A stretch of 13,332 nucleotides of DNA from Candidatus Heimdallarchaeota archaeon (GTDB lineage Archaea; Asgardarchaeota; Heimdallarchaeia; Heimdallarchaeales; Kariarchaeaceae). Below, one piece after another: positions 6,383-13,332 of this stretch (position 1 is its first letter; the number at the start of each line of letters is the position of its first letter). Location: assembly GCA_022574115.1 (NCBI GenBank), contig JACZSS010000013.1, positions 1 through 13,332 of the forward strand, given 5' to 3'. A program made the position numbers and the translations under genes. Under the pieces are notes generated by a model, which saw only the letters and a list, made by a program, of their open reading frames with translations, was not told the origin of the DNA and made no database searches.

Positions 6383-7156
6383 TCAGATCCCTTCTGCATA
6401 CTCCATCCTGGAGTCATAATCCAGTTTTCCTTGTGGCTGCTCAGGTTTTGGATAGAGCAAATTACCATTTTCGGTCAATGATTTTTCATATTCAGCAAAT
6501 AGGTTCATGCGGGTCAAAAGATAGACACCTATCCACATATTCACAAATGGTCCAAACAGTTTTGGAACAATGGTTAAAAAGGTCAAGACGGGAACATTCA
6601 AAAGGAATGTTTCGTATTGGATTGATTCGAATGCTGAAAACATCCGAAGGAAGTCTTGCAGAAATAAACTAGCTGCGGCAAAAGCAGCAGCGTACTGGGT
6701 GTAAATAGTAATGATCAATATTCGTGACTGATGAGAGATTGGGTTGGTGTGTTTCATTAGGAGACAAATCTGGCCAAATAAAACAAAACTCCCAATCATA
6801 AAAGCAAATATCAAAATGTCAAGCAGGCCTGCTCCTATAACGGCGTAACCCAGAGCGGCCAGAAGTAGAAAGATCCGCAAAATCGCGGTAACTATAATAT
6901 ATGCTGGACCAATATTACCAAATTTATCTTGGTCAACTTTGATCAGTGATTTGATAAACAGAATTAGAAAACCCACTTCAACCAGCAAAGTTGCTGAAGG
7001 AAGGGTTTCAGCGAATGCAGTTATACTAGCAGAACTAACTCTTATTGAGGTCAGTTGAAAGAGAACCAAGAAGGTAAAAAATTGAACCGAGGATGCTAGG
7101 ATCCACCACCAAATCGCGGTCTCACTAGGAGATTTTTTTGACAGTCTCATTCCCAC
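6383..7156 (-). CDS. orphan six-pass membrane protein
   Basis: This 257-residue product has about six hydrophobic segments: residues 15-36, 52-72, 83-108, 110-133, 146-169 and 184-216. Its C-terminal tail (about 218-257) is polar and probably cytosolic, with a Pro/Gln-rich stretch (YPKPEQPQGK). I see no transporter or enzyme signature. The start is probably GTG at 7156, since a TATA-like TTTATTA is centred about 27 bases before it; ATG two codons later (7150) is the alternative. The plus-strand frame over its 3' half (6328-6672) is only its shadow. It is the last intact gene before a 2-kb stretch without any. Confidence 0.7.
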   Translation of the reverse strand: MGMRLSKKSPSETAIWWWILASSVQFFTFLVLFQLTSIRVSSASITAFAETLPSATLLVEVGFLILFIKSLIKVDQDKFGNIGPAYIIVTAILRIFLLLAALGYAVIGAGLLDILIFAFMIGSFVLFGQICLLMKHTNPISHQSRILIITIYTQYAAAFAAASLFLQDFLRMFSAFESIQYETFLLNVPVLTFLTIVPKLFGPFVNMWIGVYLLTRMNLFAEYEKSLTENGNLLYPKPEQPQGKLDYDSRMEYAEGI

Positions 7157-7296
7157 TCAATAATGATTTAGCGCCATGTAATAAACTGTTATCGTTTCTA
7201 GGGTTTATTTAGCTGAAATTTTTACTCCTCAATTTTCAATCTGAGCTTTAACAATTGAGTCGAGTTCAACCTCCACATTTTGTCACCAATATTGTA

Positions 7297-7830
7297 CTAA
7301 TTAATTTTCACAAAATTTGTTGAGATATTGGTACTGATTGATCCATCATCATGAATGATGAATGTAAATATCAGTGAGTGAGTAATTGGTTCATCCACAA
7401 TGATAAAAATCATAGGTGCCAATTTCAAATCCAACAGAACAAGTTTTCGTAACGCTGCGTGCTTCTCCGTCTAAATAAATTTCTCGGCTTGAAAGACAGC
7501 TAGAATCTTCTGACTCATTAACACCATATCGCGTAAATCGTTCCTAGGAATCTGTTAGTTCGAAATATATATGCGCCTCGATATTTCGCAGACTTGCAAA
7601 AATTCAGGACCTCCGTGTTTCACCTAACTCATGTTGAAAGAAAATTAGAATCTGTAGGGACGATTAGATCGGTCATGATCCGGTAGTATCAGATTAGAAT
7701 CCATCGTCATAAATACGAAACCATTAAATGTGACACGAATCGATTTGTCGGAATAAAATCCAATTAGTGTAATGCTAAGTATCAATAACAGAACTAGACC
7801 AAAAAGTTATCTCGTTAACTCCTCTCCCAT
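7297..7830 (-). pseudogene. decayed gene for a membrane-anchored or secreted beta-rich protein
   Basis: A TATA-like TTATAA (7855-7860) sits 27 bases before ATG 7830, the leaderless spacing seen elsewhere in the window. The frame gives MGEELTR, a TAA at codon 8 (7807-7809), then an uninterrupted FGLVLLLILSITLIGFYSDKS signal/anchor helix and VTFNGFVFMTMDSNLILPDHD, up to TAA at 7645-7647. The next recognisable part, shifted by one frame, contains NIEAHIYFELTDS, a TAG (7544-7546), ERFTRYGVNESEDSSCLSS, REIYLDGEARSVTKTCSVGF and GTYDFYHC. The first frame then resumes with DEPITHSLIFTFIIHDDGS and stops at TAG 7297-7299. Start and stop are in the same frame (178 codons), so the two shifts compensate. 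I recognise no family. Two further stop codons and the shifts make it non-functional. Confidence 0.65.
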
Positions 7831-9291
7831 AATTAGTTAGTAAGTTGAATTGACTTATAACATCATCTTCTAAAATTAATTCACTTGAACAAAAACAGAT
7901 TTAGAAATCAGGTTTGATATTACATGGAGAAAAATAATTTGTAACAAGTTCATGGTTCAAAAAATATTATTGAGAATCATTAATGGAAATTTACCTAAGC
8001 AAAGTACAATATAAAAATGGATGAAACGGATTTTAGAGTCAAATAGTAATATAAATTTCATCAGAAATATTTTTATATTATTAGAGATAATTTGATACAA
8101 TTTATAGTTTTGGATACTTTATGGATTAACCTAATTGGTAAGGAATACGTTTACGCTTTAAACTTAAAATGCTGAAAATCGCCCCAGATATATATTCTAC
8201 CAATTTGTCATTTACTTCACAGAACATTTAAAATAACCAAGAATCCATTGGGGTTAGAAGTAAAGTGGTGATTAACGTGATTACAGAGAAACTACATACA
8301 CATGAACACAGGATACCTAGATATTTATCTCAGGATCAGACAGCTATAGCAATCCACACACCAGTACCGCTTCTAATAGTACTGGTCTTATAATATTCAT
8401 TTTATAGCTCTGAGGATCTAAAATCATTTTTCAAATGGATTTACGGTAGTTTTCAAATGTTATTGCTGAATACGGATCAACGGTTATTTAACCAGTAATA
8501 AGTATATATTTATCTTATTTGATATTTTATGAATATTATTATGTAATATTATTAATTTCAGGCAGAATGAACGATAAATAATGGATAATCCCAATACTAT
8601 AATTGACATCATCAGGCTGTTAAAAACCACTATAAACGCCTTATAAATATTAAATATTCGTACAATATAATAGATTCGAAGTAACGAATTCAATAATAAG
8701 TAATAGAAAATTAAATATAATATGATGTGTTAGCAGATTCGTTATAAATCTGGAATTTATATTATCTTTTAAATTATTGCCATACATTTTTAACTACAAC
8801 AAATATAAATATAATTTACTTAGGTATATATTTGTCATTTATTTATACAATATTATTTACTTATATTTATTATAATCAATTGAATTAATTATTATATCCA
8901 AATACCCTATTAATTAAAGATAATCATTATTAATACAGTTATTTTCATAATATATTCGGTAAACACTTAAATATCTGATATTATTCGGAATAATTCCTTA
9001 TACGACGAATTATTCTACAATCATATGGATTGTTCACCTATATTCATAACTATTTCGTGTTTTCACATACATATAACATTATACTTCACCATTTCAACAT
9101 CCAGTTTTGTTTGTTTTTTGTTTCAATGATCAACACATGTTATAGAATTATTACGTACCAAACTCGTATGATCTATATATTTAGTTATTTACAATTTAAT
9201 CAGGTTTATTAGTTATTATTCTATTATTATATTAATGTTACTGGTTAGTACAATCAAAAAAAGTTTGGCGTATAGTGGTTACTAAACGCAA
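7831..9291. other. gene-free, increasingly AT-rich stretch
   Basis: No supported gene lies here. Apart from the promoter of the decayed gene at its left edge, the first part is ordinary AT-rich DNA. From about 8500 to 9240 it becomes extremely AT-rich with long runs of only A and T, and the short frames there (8484-8693 minus, 9030-9212 plus) have Ile/Tyr/Asn-rich compositions expected from chance. One frame between 8169 and 8498 has few stops (TAA at 8229 and 8391) and could be a gene remnant. An inverted repeat ACCAGTAC/GTACTGGT (8360-8386, 11-base loop) and another TTTACTTC/GAAGTAAA (8211-8264) are present but are expected by chance at this length. No tRNA or clustered repeat units were seen. 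Confidence 0.5.
9256..9262 (-). terminator. T7 run after the zinc-ribbon gene
   Basis: On the minus strand seven consecutive T residues lie 30 bases after the stop codon of the zinc-ribbon gene. Archaeal RNA polymerase terminates at such T runs, so this is a plausible end of that transcript. Confidence 0.4.
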
Positions 9292-9492
9292 TTAGTCCTC
9301 GAAGCTCTGAAGCACGGATTTGGCCATATCCAGGTAATTTTCTGCGGATTCTGTATCGATTTCCACGACTTGTCGATGACCGCATGATTCACAACGTACA
9401 CTTCCAGGTTTTAATGTGGTTCGACATCTCTCACATATTATACTTTCTGATTTTGTGGAATTGGTGTCCGGTTTTTTTACTCCCATTCTCAT
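9292..9492 (-). CDS. small zinc-ribbon protein
   Basis: From ATG 9492 the product has 66 residues. Residues 20-37 carry CERC and CESC pairs separated by ten residues (C20, C23, C34, C37), the rubredoxin-like zinc knuckles of a zinc ribbon, followed by GHRQ. The N-terminus is basic and flexible and the C-terminus is an acidic helix (TESAENYLDMAKSVLQSFED). The frame extends upstream to 9609 but that part would overlap the divergent gene and looks like read-through sequence. A TATA-like T/A run (about 9510-9522) is placed about 25 bases before 9492, supporting this start. Such proteins often act in transcription or as adaptor subunits; no specific role is visible. Confidence 0.65.
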   Translation of the reverse strand: MRMGVKKPDTNSTKSESIICERCRTTLKPGSVRCESCGHRQVVEIDTESAENYLDMAKSVLQSFED

Positions 9493-9633
9493 TTTAGCAA
9501 AATATCCGTTTTTTAAAAAATTTCTGAATGAGAAATATAAGAGTCTGAAAAATGAATAGGTGAAATGATTGGATATTGTTTTGAGATCAATTTTGATTAT
9601 TGGATTCAATTTACCTTATTAAGGTATATTACT

Positions 9634-9981
9634 ATGTTAGCTAGTAATTTGATGAATAAAACATTAGGTTTGTTTTCCACGTTGGAAAATGCTTACCTAT
9701 CCTACGAGATCCGTAATGCTCCTATCAATTTCATCTATGAATTTGAACAAATAATAATTGATGATTTTGGGGCTTCCCGAATTAACCATATCAATGATAC
9801 TGATGTAATCTATATTGATATCGATGTTGATGGACACATCCTCATTCTGGGTGAACATGATTGGAGTGGTTGTTTTATTTTTGCCACATCTGAGGAAGGT
9901 GAGGAAAATGTAGTAGAAATTGGTATGTTCTTCAATAAACTATATCCAAAGAGGAATTTTTTCTCTCGTGAGGAAGACTAA
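9634..9981 (+). CDS. orphan acidic alpha/beta protein
   Basis: Starting at ATG 9634 the product has 115 residues. The start was chosen because AAGGT precedes it by eight bases and because the longer frame from 9565 would overlap the divergent zinc-ribbon gene. It begins with a helix (MNKTLGLFSTLENAYLSY), then FEQIIIDDFG, strands DVIYIDIDVDGHILILG, a conserved-looking turn EHDWSGCFIFATSEEGEENVVEIGMFF, and a short basic tail. The protein is strongly acidic. I do not recognise a family. It stands alone, with the divergent zinc-ribbon gene upstream (141-base gap) and two small membrane proteins downstream. Confidence 0.6.
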   Translation: MLASNLMNKTLGLFSTLENAYLSYEIRNAPINFIYEFEQIIIDDFGASRINHINDTDVIYIDIDVDGHILILGEHDWSGCFIFATSEEGEENVVEIGMFFNKLYPKRNFFSREED

Positions 9982-10053
9982 AACCGCTGAGACGTCAAAC
10001 CGAAAAATCGAAGCGACCCCTTATCTATTTTATCATCATATAATATTTAGTTG

Positions 10054-10239
10054 GTGTATAGGCAAACAGCTCCCAATAATTTCTTGAAAAAATTTGGAGT
10101 GATCTTTTTCCTTTTGGCTGTAGCTGGTACGGCAATTGCTTTTTCCTATGGTGGAGTAGTGGGTAATTTTGTTGGATATCTAGCTGTAGGCTGCACCATG
10201 TTCGGTGCGTTATTTTACTTCAAGAAAATATTTGGTTAA
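10054..10239 (+). CDS. small two-helix membrane protein
   Basis: This product of about 61 residues starts at GTG 10054 (TTG 10051 is also in frame; there is no ATG). It has two hydrophobic helices (FGVIFFLLAVAGTAIAFSYGG and FVGYLAVGCTMFGALFYF) with short charged ends, so both termini are probably cytosolic. An AT-rich box CTATTTTATC (10025-10034) lies about 25 bases before the start, fitting a leaderless transcript. Its stop TAA shares its last A with the ATG of the next gene, so the two are translationally coupled and probably act together. No family is recognised. Confidence 0.5.
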   Translation: MYRQTAPNNFLKKFGVIFFLLAVAGTAIAFSYGGVVGNFVGYLAVGCTMFGALFYFKKIFG

Positions 10240-10454
10240 TGAGTCACGATCCGTCAAGAATAATCAGCTTACAGAATGAACGCATGGCTCAGGGATTTTT
10301 ACTTATTGGGTTTGTTTTAGGATTTCTTGCGGTGGTTTTTAGTCTTGGTAATGCGCCTGATTTTGGCAAAAATTTATCAGTTGTATTTGCGATTATTGGT
10401 GGCTCATGTTTAATTGGGAGTGCAATTTTATTTTGTGGCCGGGACCGTGGTTGA
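10239..10454 (+). CDS. small two-helix membrane protein, coupled to the preceding gene
   Basis: The 71-residue product has a polar N-terminus (about 1-18) and two membrane helices (GFLLIGFVLGFLAVVFSLG and LSVVFAIIGGSCLIGSAILF) ending in GRDRG. Its ATG overlaps the stop of the upstream gene by one base, and both proteins have the same two-helix layout, which suggests a pair of subunits. Its 3' end overlaps the convergent gene at 10428 by 27 bases. A palindrome CAGTTGATTCAACTG (10457-10471) lies just after the stop, inside that facing gene. Function unknown. Confidence 0.55.
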   Translation: MSHDPSRIISLQNERMAQGFLLIGFVLGFLAVVFSLGNAPDFGKNLSVVFAIIGGSCLIGSAILFCGRDRG

Positions 10455-10793
10455 CACAGTTGATTCAACTGACTGACTCATTTTAGCGGCAATTTGTTTT
10501 TTCTGAATTTCAAATAGTAGGAATATAATAAGGAAAATTGTGAGAGTATCGGGTCGAACAATAACAATCAAAATGATTATTGTCCATGAAATTCTGTTTT
10601 CCCAGTTTTCGTATTTTCCTGTGTGGAATACATATGCGAGCATAAAAAAAACCCCAGACACAAGGATCCCACCCAAAACACCCAACGGACTCGGATTTCC
10701 CACCACAACAGCGAGGGCTACAATGATGACTCCAACTCCAATTGCAGTCGCCGTGAGTACAATCATTTTTCGATTATCAGAAATATCTATCAT
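10428..10793 (-). CDS. small multi-pass membrane protein
   Basis: The 121-residue product has hydrophobic segments at about 10-31 (IVLTATAIGVGVIIVALAVVVG), 37-55 (GVLGGILVSGVFFMLAYVF) and 68-93 (ISWTIIILIVIV then LTIFLIIFLLF), so three or four passes, and a Ser/Thr-rich C-terminal tail (SVESTVSTTVPATK). A TATA-like TTTTTAATAT is centred about 25 bases before ATG 10793. It converges with the pair of small membrane proteins on the plus strand and overlaps the second one by 27 bases. Plus-strand frames over the same bases (10540-10845, 10623-10805) are shadows. No family is recognised. Confidence 0.6.
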   Translation of the reverse strand: MIDISDNRKMIVLTATAIGVGVIIVALAVVVGNPSPLGVLGGILVSGVFFMLAYVFHTGKYENWENRISWTIIILIVIVRPDTLTIFLIIFLLFEIQKKQIAAKMSQSVESTVSTTVPATK

Positions 10794-10872
10794 ATGTTAT
10801 GGTAAAAAATTGATATTAAAAATCAATCGTCAAACTACTGGCTAGTTTTCTTTAGTCTCTTTCGTGAACTAG

Positions 10873-11034
10873 TTAGGATTGGTTGTTTGATCGATCGAGG
10901 TGTTTACTTTTTAGTATTTTTTCGAATTTGGTATTCAATTGTTTGATGGTCATGACTGATCCCTTTTTGGTGGTTCGGGGTTTCATGTTTGTTTGTTTGT
11001 CGGGTTGAATGTTTTGTGTCATTATTTTTACCAT
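10873..11034 (-). CDS. 53-residue basic protein, unknown
   Basis: An uninterrupted 53-codon frame starts at ATG 11034 and stops at TAA 10873-10875. The product is strongly basic and polar: a Gln/Asn/Lys-rich first half (TQNIQPDKQTNMKPRTTKKG) and a predicted helix in the second half (MTIKQLNTKFEKILKSKHLD). On the minus strand a strong TATA-like box (TTTATATA, complement of 11053-11060) lies about 24 bases before the ATG, the spacing of a leaderless promoter. The frame has no stop codon and its product is not the Ile/Tyr-rich peptide that random AT-rich frames give. Alternative starts at codons 5, 17 and 28 exist. No family is recognised; nucleic-acid binding would suit its charge (inference). 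Confidence 0.5.
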   Translation of the reverse strand: MVKIMTQNIQPDKQTNMKPRTTKKGSVMTIKQLNTKFEKILKSKHLDRSNNQS

Positions 11035-11052
11035 CCCTATACCAATTTCCCG

Positions 11053-11060
11053 TATATAAA
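11053..11060 (-). promoter_or_regulatory. TATA box of the 53-residue gene
   Basis: TATATAAA on the plus strand (TTTATATA on the minus strand) is the strongest TATA match in the window. It is centred about 23-25 bases from the ATG at 11034. A second AT box (11071-11082) nearby could serve the plus-strand genes that begin after 11160, making this a divergent promoter region. Confidence 0.5.
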
Positions 11061-11132
11061 ATTAAGGCAACAAATTATATATTCCTTCTGACGTGCCATT
11101 CAGTTGCGCGGTAAAATCGCGTGAAATAATGC

Positions 11133-11149
11133 GGGTGAATGTTTCACCC
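11133..11149 (+). other. stem-loop in the leader of the 11161 gene
   Basis: GGGTGAA-TGT-TTCACCC forms a perfect 7-bp stem with a 3-base loop, 11 bases before ATG 11161. If transcription starts from the AT box near 11077 (predicted start about 11103), the hairpin lies in the transcript leader and could hinder ribosome entry. A mini-frame (ATG 11129 to TGA 11164) runs through it and overlaps the next ATG as ATGA. Confidence 0.4.
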
Positions 11150-11160
11150 ATGCCGACAAA

Positions 11161-11400
11161 ATGATTCAAATCAATGGTTCACCCTTGGGGAGGAACCGAT
11201 TTTTACTAGTATTTTTATTGGTGATATGTATGGGGAAAGAAGAAGATGTAATGCCAAAGCCAAAACAAATCAGTTCTATCTTGGTCCAACAAACGCTTGA
11301 TACTATTCGCTATCAGAAAAAGAGGCGTAATCTTAGTCTGGCCAAGAGAATAAGTTTGGTTACTGCGTTGTTTTTGGGATTAGGTATTTGGACGGGTTAA
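11161..11400 (+). CDS. small membrane protein, unknown
   Basis: From ATG 11161 the product has 79 residues: a hydrophobic segment near the start (FLLVFLLVICMG, about 14-25), a charged middle with many Lys and Arg (PKPKQISSILVQQTLDTIRYQKKRRN), and a second hydrophobic segment at the C-terminus (ISLVTALFLGLGIWTG). Starting at ATG 11251 instead would give 49 residues with one C-terminal membrane anchor. Neither ATG has a convincing ribosome site; the first overlaps a leader mini-frame through ATGA. No family is recognised. The next gene also encodes a short protein with a C-terminal membrane anchor. Confidence 0.45.
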   Translation: MIQINGSPLGRNRFLLVFLLVICMGKEEDVMPKPKQISSILVQQTLDTIRYQKKRRNLSLAKRISLVTALFLGLGIWTG

Positions 11401-11466
11401 CCTTACAACAAGTGAGCATCGCGTATCTATCAACGACCAAGTTGTGTACTCAAAGTGGTGAATTAT

Positions 11467-11649
11467 ATGGAAGATGAATTACCAGAACCTAAGCCATTAG
11501 GACCTACAAAAGAAGAGTTAGTTGACTTTCATCCTCATCTCAAGGATCATGTCGATTTAGGAATAATCGGTCCGATTGTCAAATGGACACTTCTCATCGC
11601 GGTTTTGCTCATTTCCCCGATTATTTTATTGGATATTTCCCGACTATAG
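11467..11649 (+). CDS. small tail-anchored membrane protein
   Basis: The 60-residue product starts at ATG 11467, selected because GGTGA (11457-11461) lies five bases before it and matches the archaeal anti-Shine-Dalgarno; GTG codons at 11455 and 11458 are part of that site rather than starts. Residues 1-30 are acidic and Pro-rich (EDELPEPKPLGPTKEELVDF), and residues 36-57 form a single membrane helix (IVKWTLLIAVLLISPIILL) with only three residues after it. This is the layout of a tail-anchored protein with a cytosolic head. It probably shares a transcript with the gene 66 bases upstream. Function unknown. Confidence 0.55.
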   Translation: MEDELPEPKPLGPTKEELVDFHPHLKDHVDLGIIGPIVKWTLLIAVLLISPIILLDISRL

Positions 11650-11758
11650 GGGCCAGAGATGAATTTGAAAAGAGAATGAGATATTATATGACCGAAAAAT
11701 TAATTCCTGTCCGTATCACTGAAGGGATTTTTGTATTTTAGTATTACTCACTAACAAG

Positions 11759-11766
11759 TTATAAAT
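11759..11766 (+). promoter_or_regulatory. TATA-like box before the TPR gene
   Basis: TTATAAAT is centred 12 bases before GTG 11775 but 27 bases before TTG 11790. By the spacing of the other leaderless genes it favours TTG 11790 as the actual start. Confidence 0.4.
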
Positions 11767-11774
11767 TTTAACGA

Positions 11775-13039
11775 GTGCACTTGATTATATTGTCACTTGA
11801 TATTGAAATCAATAGAACGATAGATGATATCGAGGTTCTTATCCACAGACCAGATTATGAAAAAGCACAAGAAGCGATTGACAGTATTGACTCTGATAGT
11901 CTGACCGAAAAAATCAAATTCAGATTTAAAATACTAAAGATAAAACTCCAACGACTAACTGTATTTACTTTTGAAGATACCATAACATCCGATGATCTTA
12001 CTAGCATTTCTGAACTTAATGACGCAGAATTACTTGGAGAGGCAATAAACGAGCACATTTATCGAATTGTCTTTATCGGTAATATTCACGAAACTAAAAA
12101 GTTAGTCGATAAATATCGCAATTCAATCCAAGACCTAACTAAACCCGAAACCAAAGGGATATTCTCTTTATTACTGGGTGTGGTTGAGGTCACCTTTGGA
12201 AATGCCCGTGAAGCAATATCTCACACGAAGCAAAGCCTTGAAATAAGAAAAACGGATGGGAAACCGTTATACATAGCTCAATGCTATTTTAATCTCGTGG
12301 AGATGTATACTTCGGTAAAAGAGTTTGACACCGCGCTTGAAGTGGCCATCAAAGGAGCTAAAATTATACGAACATTAAATAATCCAATGTATCATGCGAG
12401 TTTTGTACATGGTGTTTTCAGGTGTTATATTAATTTAGGAGACCTCACAAATGCTCAACTTATGGCAGATGAGATAAGTGAAATTTATGAGAAAAATTCA
12501 GATATAACTGCTCTTGAAATTGTCCATTTCTATACTCAGGCCACGCTTCTAAGCAAGGGAACTCGGTTGAAAGACAAATTTCTGGCTCAGGATCTTCTTG
12601 CCAAAATAGTGTATAAAGATTTCATCCCGTTCCCAATTCTTCAACCGGCAATATATCTTTATTGTGAGTTGTTAATACTAGAACTCAAAGCACTGCCTGA
12701 AGAAGAAATTATCATTGACCTGCAAAAAAGTATAGCTCGGCTTTTGAAATTGGCAAAAACAACTAACAACATTCCGTCGTTAATAGAAGCACTCATTCTC
12801 GATGGTAAAATGCATTTGTTATGGGGAACTTTGACAAAGCAGAAAATATACTGAAGGAGTGTCTTGAATTAGCAGAAAAGGTTGAGATCCCGTACTTACA
12901 AGAAATTGTCCAAAATGAGGTAGAAAATTATGAGCAACAAGTATTAGAGTGGAGTAAAATCGCATATACCGCCAAAAATCAGTCATTTATTGACAGAATC
13001 GAAAAAGCGAAAATTGAGGAATATCTTGCTCAGGTATAA
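11775..13039 (+). CDS. tetratricopeptide repeat (TPR) protein, frameshifted near the C-terminus
   Basis: The protein is all-helical, with consecutive helix pairs of about 34 residues typical of TPR repeats, clearest at about residues 130-240 (LLGVVEVTFGNAREAISHTK; YFNLVEMYTSVKEFDTALEV; GVFRCYINLGDLTNAQLMAD). The frame from 11775 ends at 12854 with an implausible tail after KMHLLWG. The next frame supplies the missing repeat (GNFDKAENILKECLELAEKV) and continues to TAA 13037-13039. Adding one G to the G4 run at 12822-12825 restores a 421-residue product. The start may be GTG 11775 or, by the TATA-like box, TTG 11790; no in-frame ATG is suitably placed. TPR proteins are protein-interaction scaffolds; no other domain identifies its partner. 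Confidence 0.75.
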
Positions 13040-13332
13040 GATATAAAATCATAATTGCCAAGTTTCAGCTCGAATCTGCGATCAGTCAGATCCACCGGGC
13101 GTTAATTGATTATAACTTCAACAGCACATCAACCAATTTATTGAGATCTGTGATCGATCATTGATTTTTGCTCACTTTTTTTGCCGCATGTGTTAGGATG
13201 AGAGCTTTGGAGGATTTTCATTTCGAATAAATGATTTTTTATAGAAATGAAGATAGGGTAGGATGCCTCTCATAATTGTATTTTATGCCTTTCGTCATGA
13301 TTATTATGTTGCGATTCTTGATACATTAAACT
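13040..13332. other. no gene seen at the right end
   Basis: No convincing frame lies here on either strand. A short stop-free run (about 13042-13163, plus strand) encodes a protein-like peptide (AKFQLESAISQIHRALIDYN) but has no start codon. A T7 run (13176-13182), 137 bases after the TPR stop, could end that transcript. Confidence 0.35.

Noticed and set aside
6328..6672. 114-codon plus-strand frame
   Set aside because: It is antisense to the six-pass membrane protein and gives a composition without fold-like pattern.
7337..7363. TCATCAT/ATGATGA hairpin in the intergenic region
   Set aside because: It falls inside the decayed coding sequence, in the IHDD region, and is explained by that codon run.
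8211..8264. Possible structured RNA: TTTACTTC/GAAGTAAA outer stem with an inner TAACC/GGTTA stem
   Set aside because: With loops of this size, several 8-bp inverted repeats are expected by chance in 1.4 kb of AT-rich DNA.
8484..8693. 69-codon minus-strand frame
   Set aside because: An Ile/Tyr/Asn-rich product in nearly pure AT sequence, without promoter or ribosome site, is expected by chance.
9030..9212. 60-codon plus-strand frame
   Set aside because: Same reason: low-complexity AT sequence with no start signals.
11085..11165. Possible tRNA or small RNA because of locally higher GC and hairpins
   Set aside because: No T-arm or acceptor-stem pairing could be built, and no C/D box pair is present.

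Overview
The window looks archaeal. Several genes have an AT-rich TATA-like box about 24-30 bases before the start codon, which suggests leaderless transcripts. Genes inside operons instead carry Shine-Dalgarno sites matching the archaeal anti-SD (for example GAGGTGA six bases before the gene at 2194 and GGTGA five bases before 11467). The DNA is AT-rich, with many small orphan membrane proteins, a zinc-ribbon protein and a TPR protein. This mix would fit a mesophilic archaeon such as an Asgard lineage, but no phylogenetic marker gene is present, so that placement is a guess. I see no rRNA, tRNA, CRISPR array, transposase or integrase.

Layout. Positions 1-1318 hold the 3' end of an unknown gene, a DinB-fold protein (minus) and a winged-helix regulator (minus) with a perfect 16-bp palindrome just before its start. 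Positions 1676-4384 are the most coherent unit: an Rrf2-type repressor with an inverted repeat at its own start, then a haloalkane dehalogenase, a DUF1330-type small protein, a four-helix membrane protein interrupted by a frameshift, and an SRPBCC-fold protein. It reads as a self-regulated stress or detoxification operon for small hydrophobic or halogenated compounds. A SnoaL/NTF2-fold protein (frameshifted) faces it at 4605-5167. A degenerate ~60-bp repeat lies on each side of the operon.

Positions 5416-7156 carry a small two-domain protein and two orphan multi-pass membrane proteins. Positions 7157-9291 contain no intact gene. In them I find a decayed membrane-anchored secreted protein gene (7297-7830, minus) with its promoter, start and stop still recognisable but broken by in-frame stops and frameshifts, followed by about 1.4 kb that becomes extremely AT-rich.

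Positions 9292-11649 are a run of small genes: a zinc-ribbon protein, an orphan acidic protein, and five small membrane proteins. They also include a 53-codon basic protein on the minus strand (10873-11034). The last gene is a TPR protein (11775-13039) split by a one-base loss at a G4 run.

Three otherwise convincing genes (3498, 4605, 11775) each need exactly one single-base correction to be restored, and one correction is at a homopolymer. Assembly error and true gene decay both remain possible. The old pseudogene at 7297 has multiple lesions and looks like real decay.
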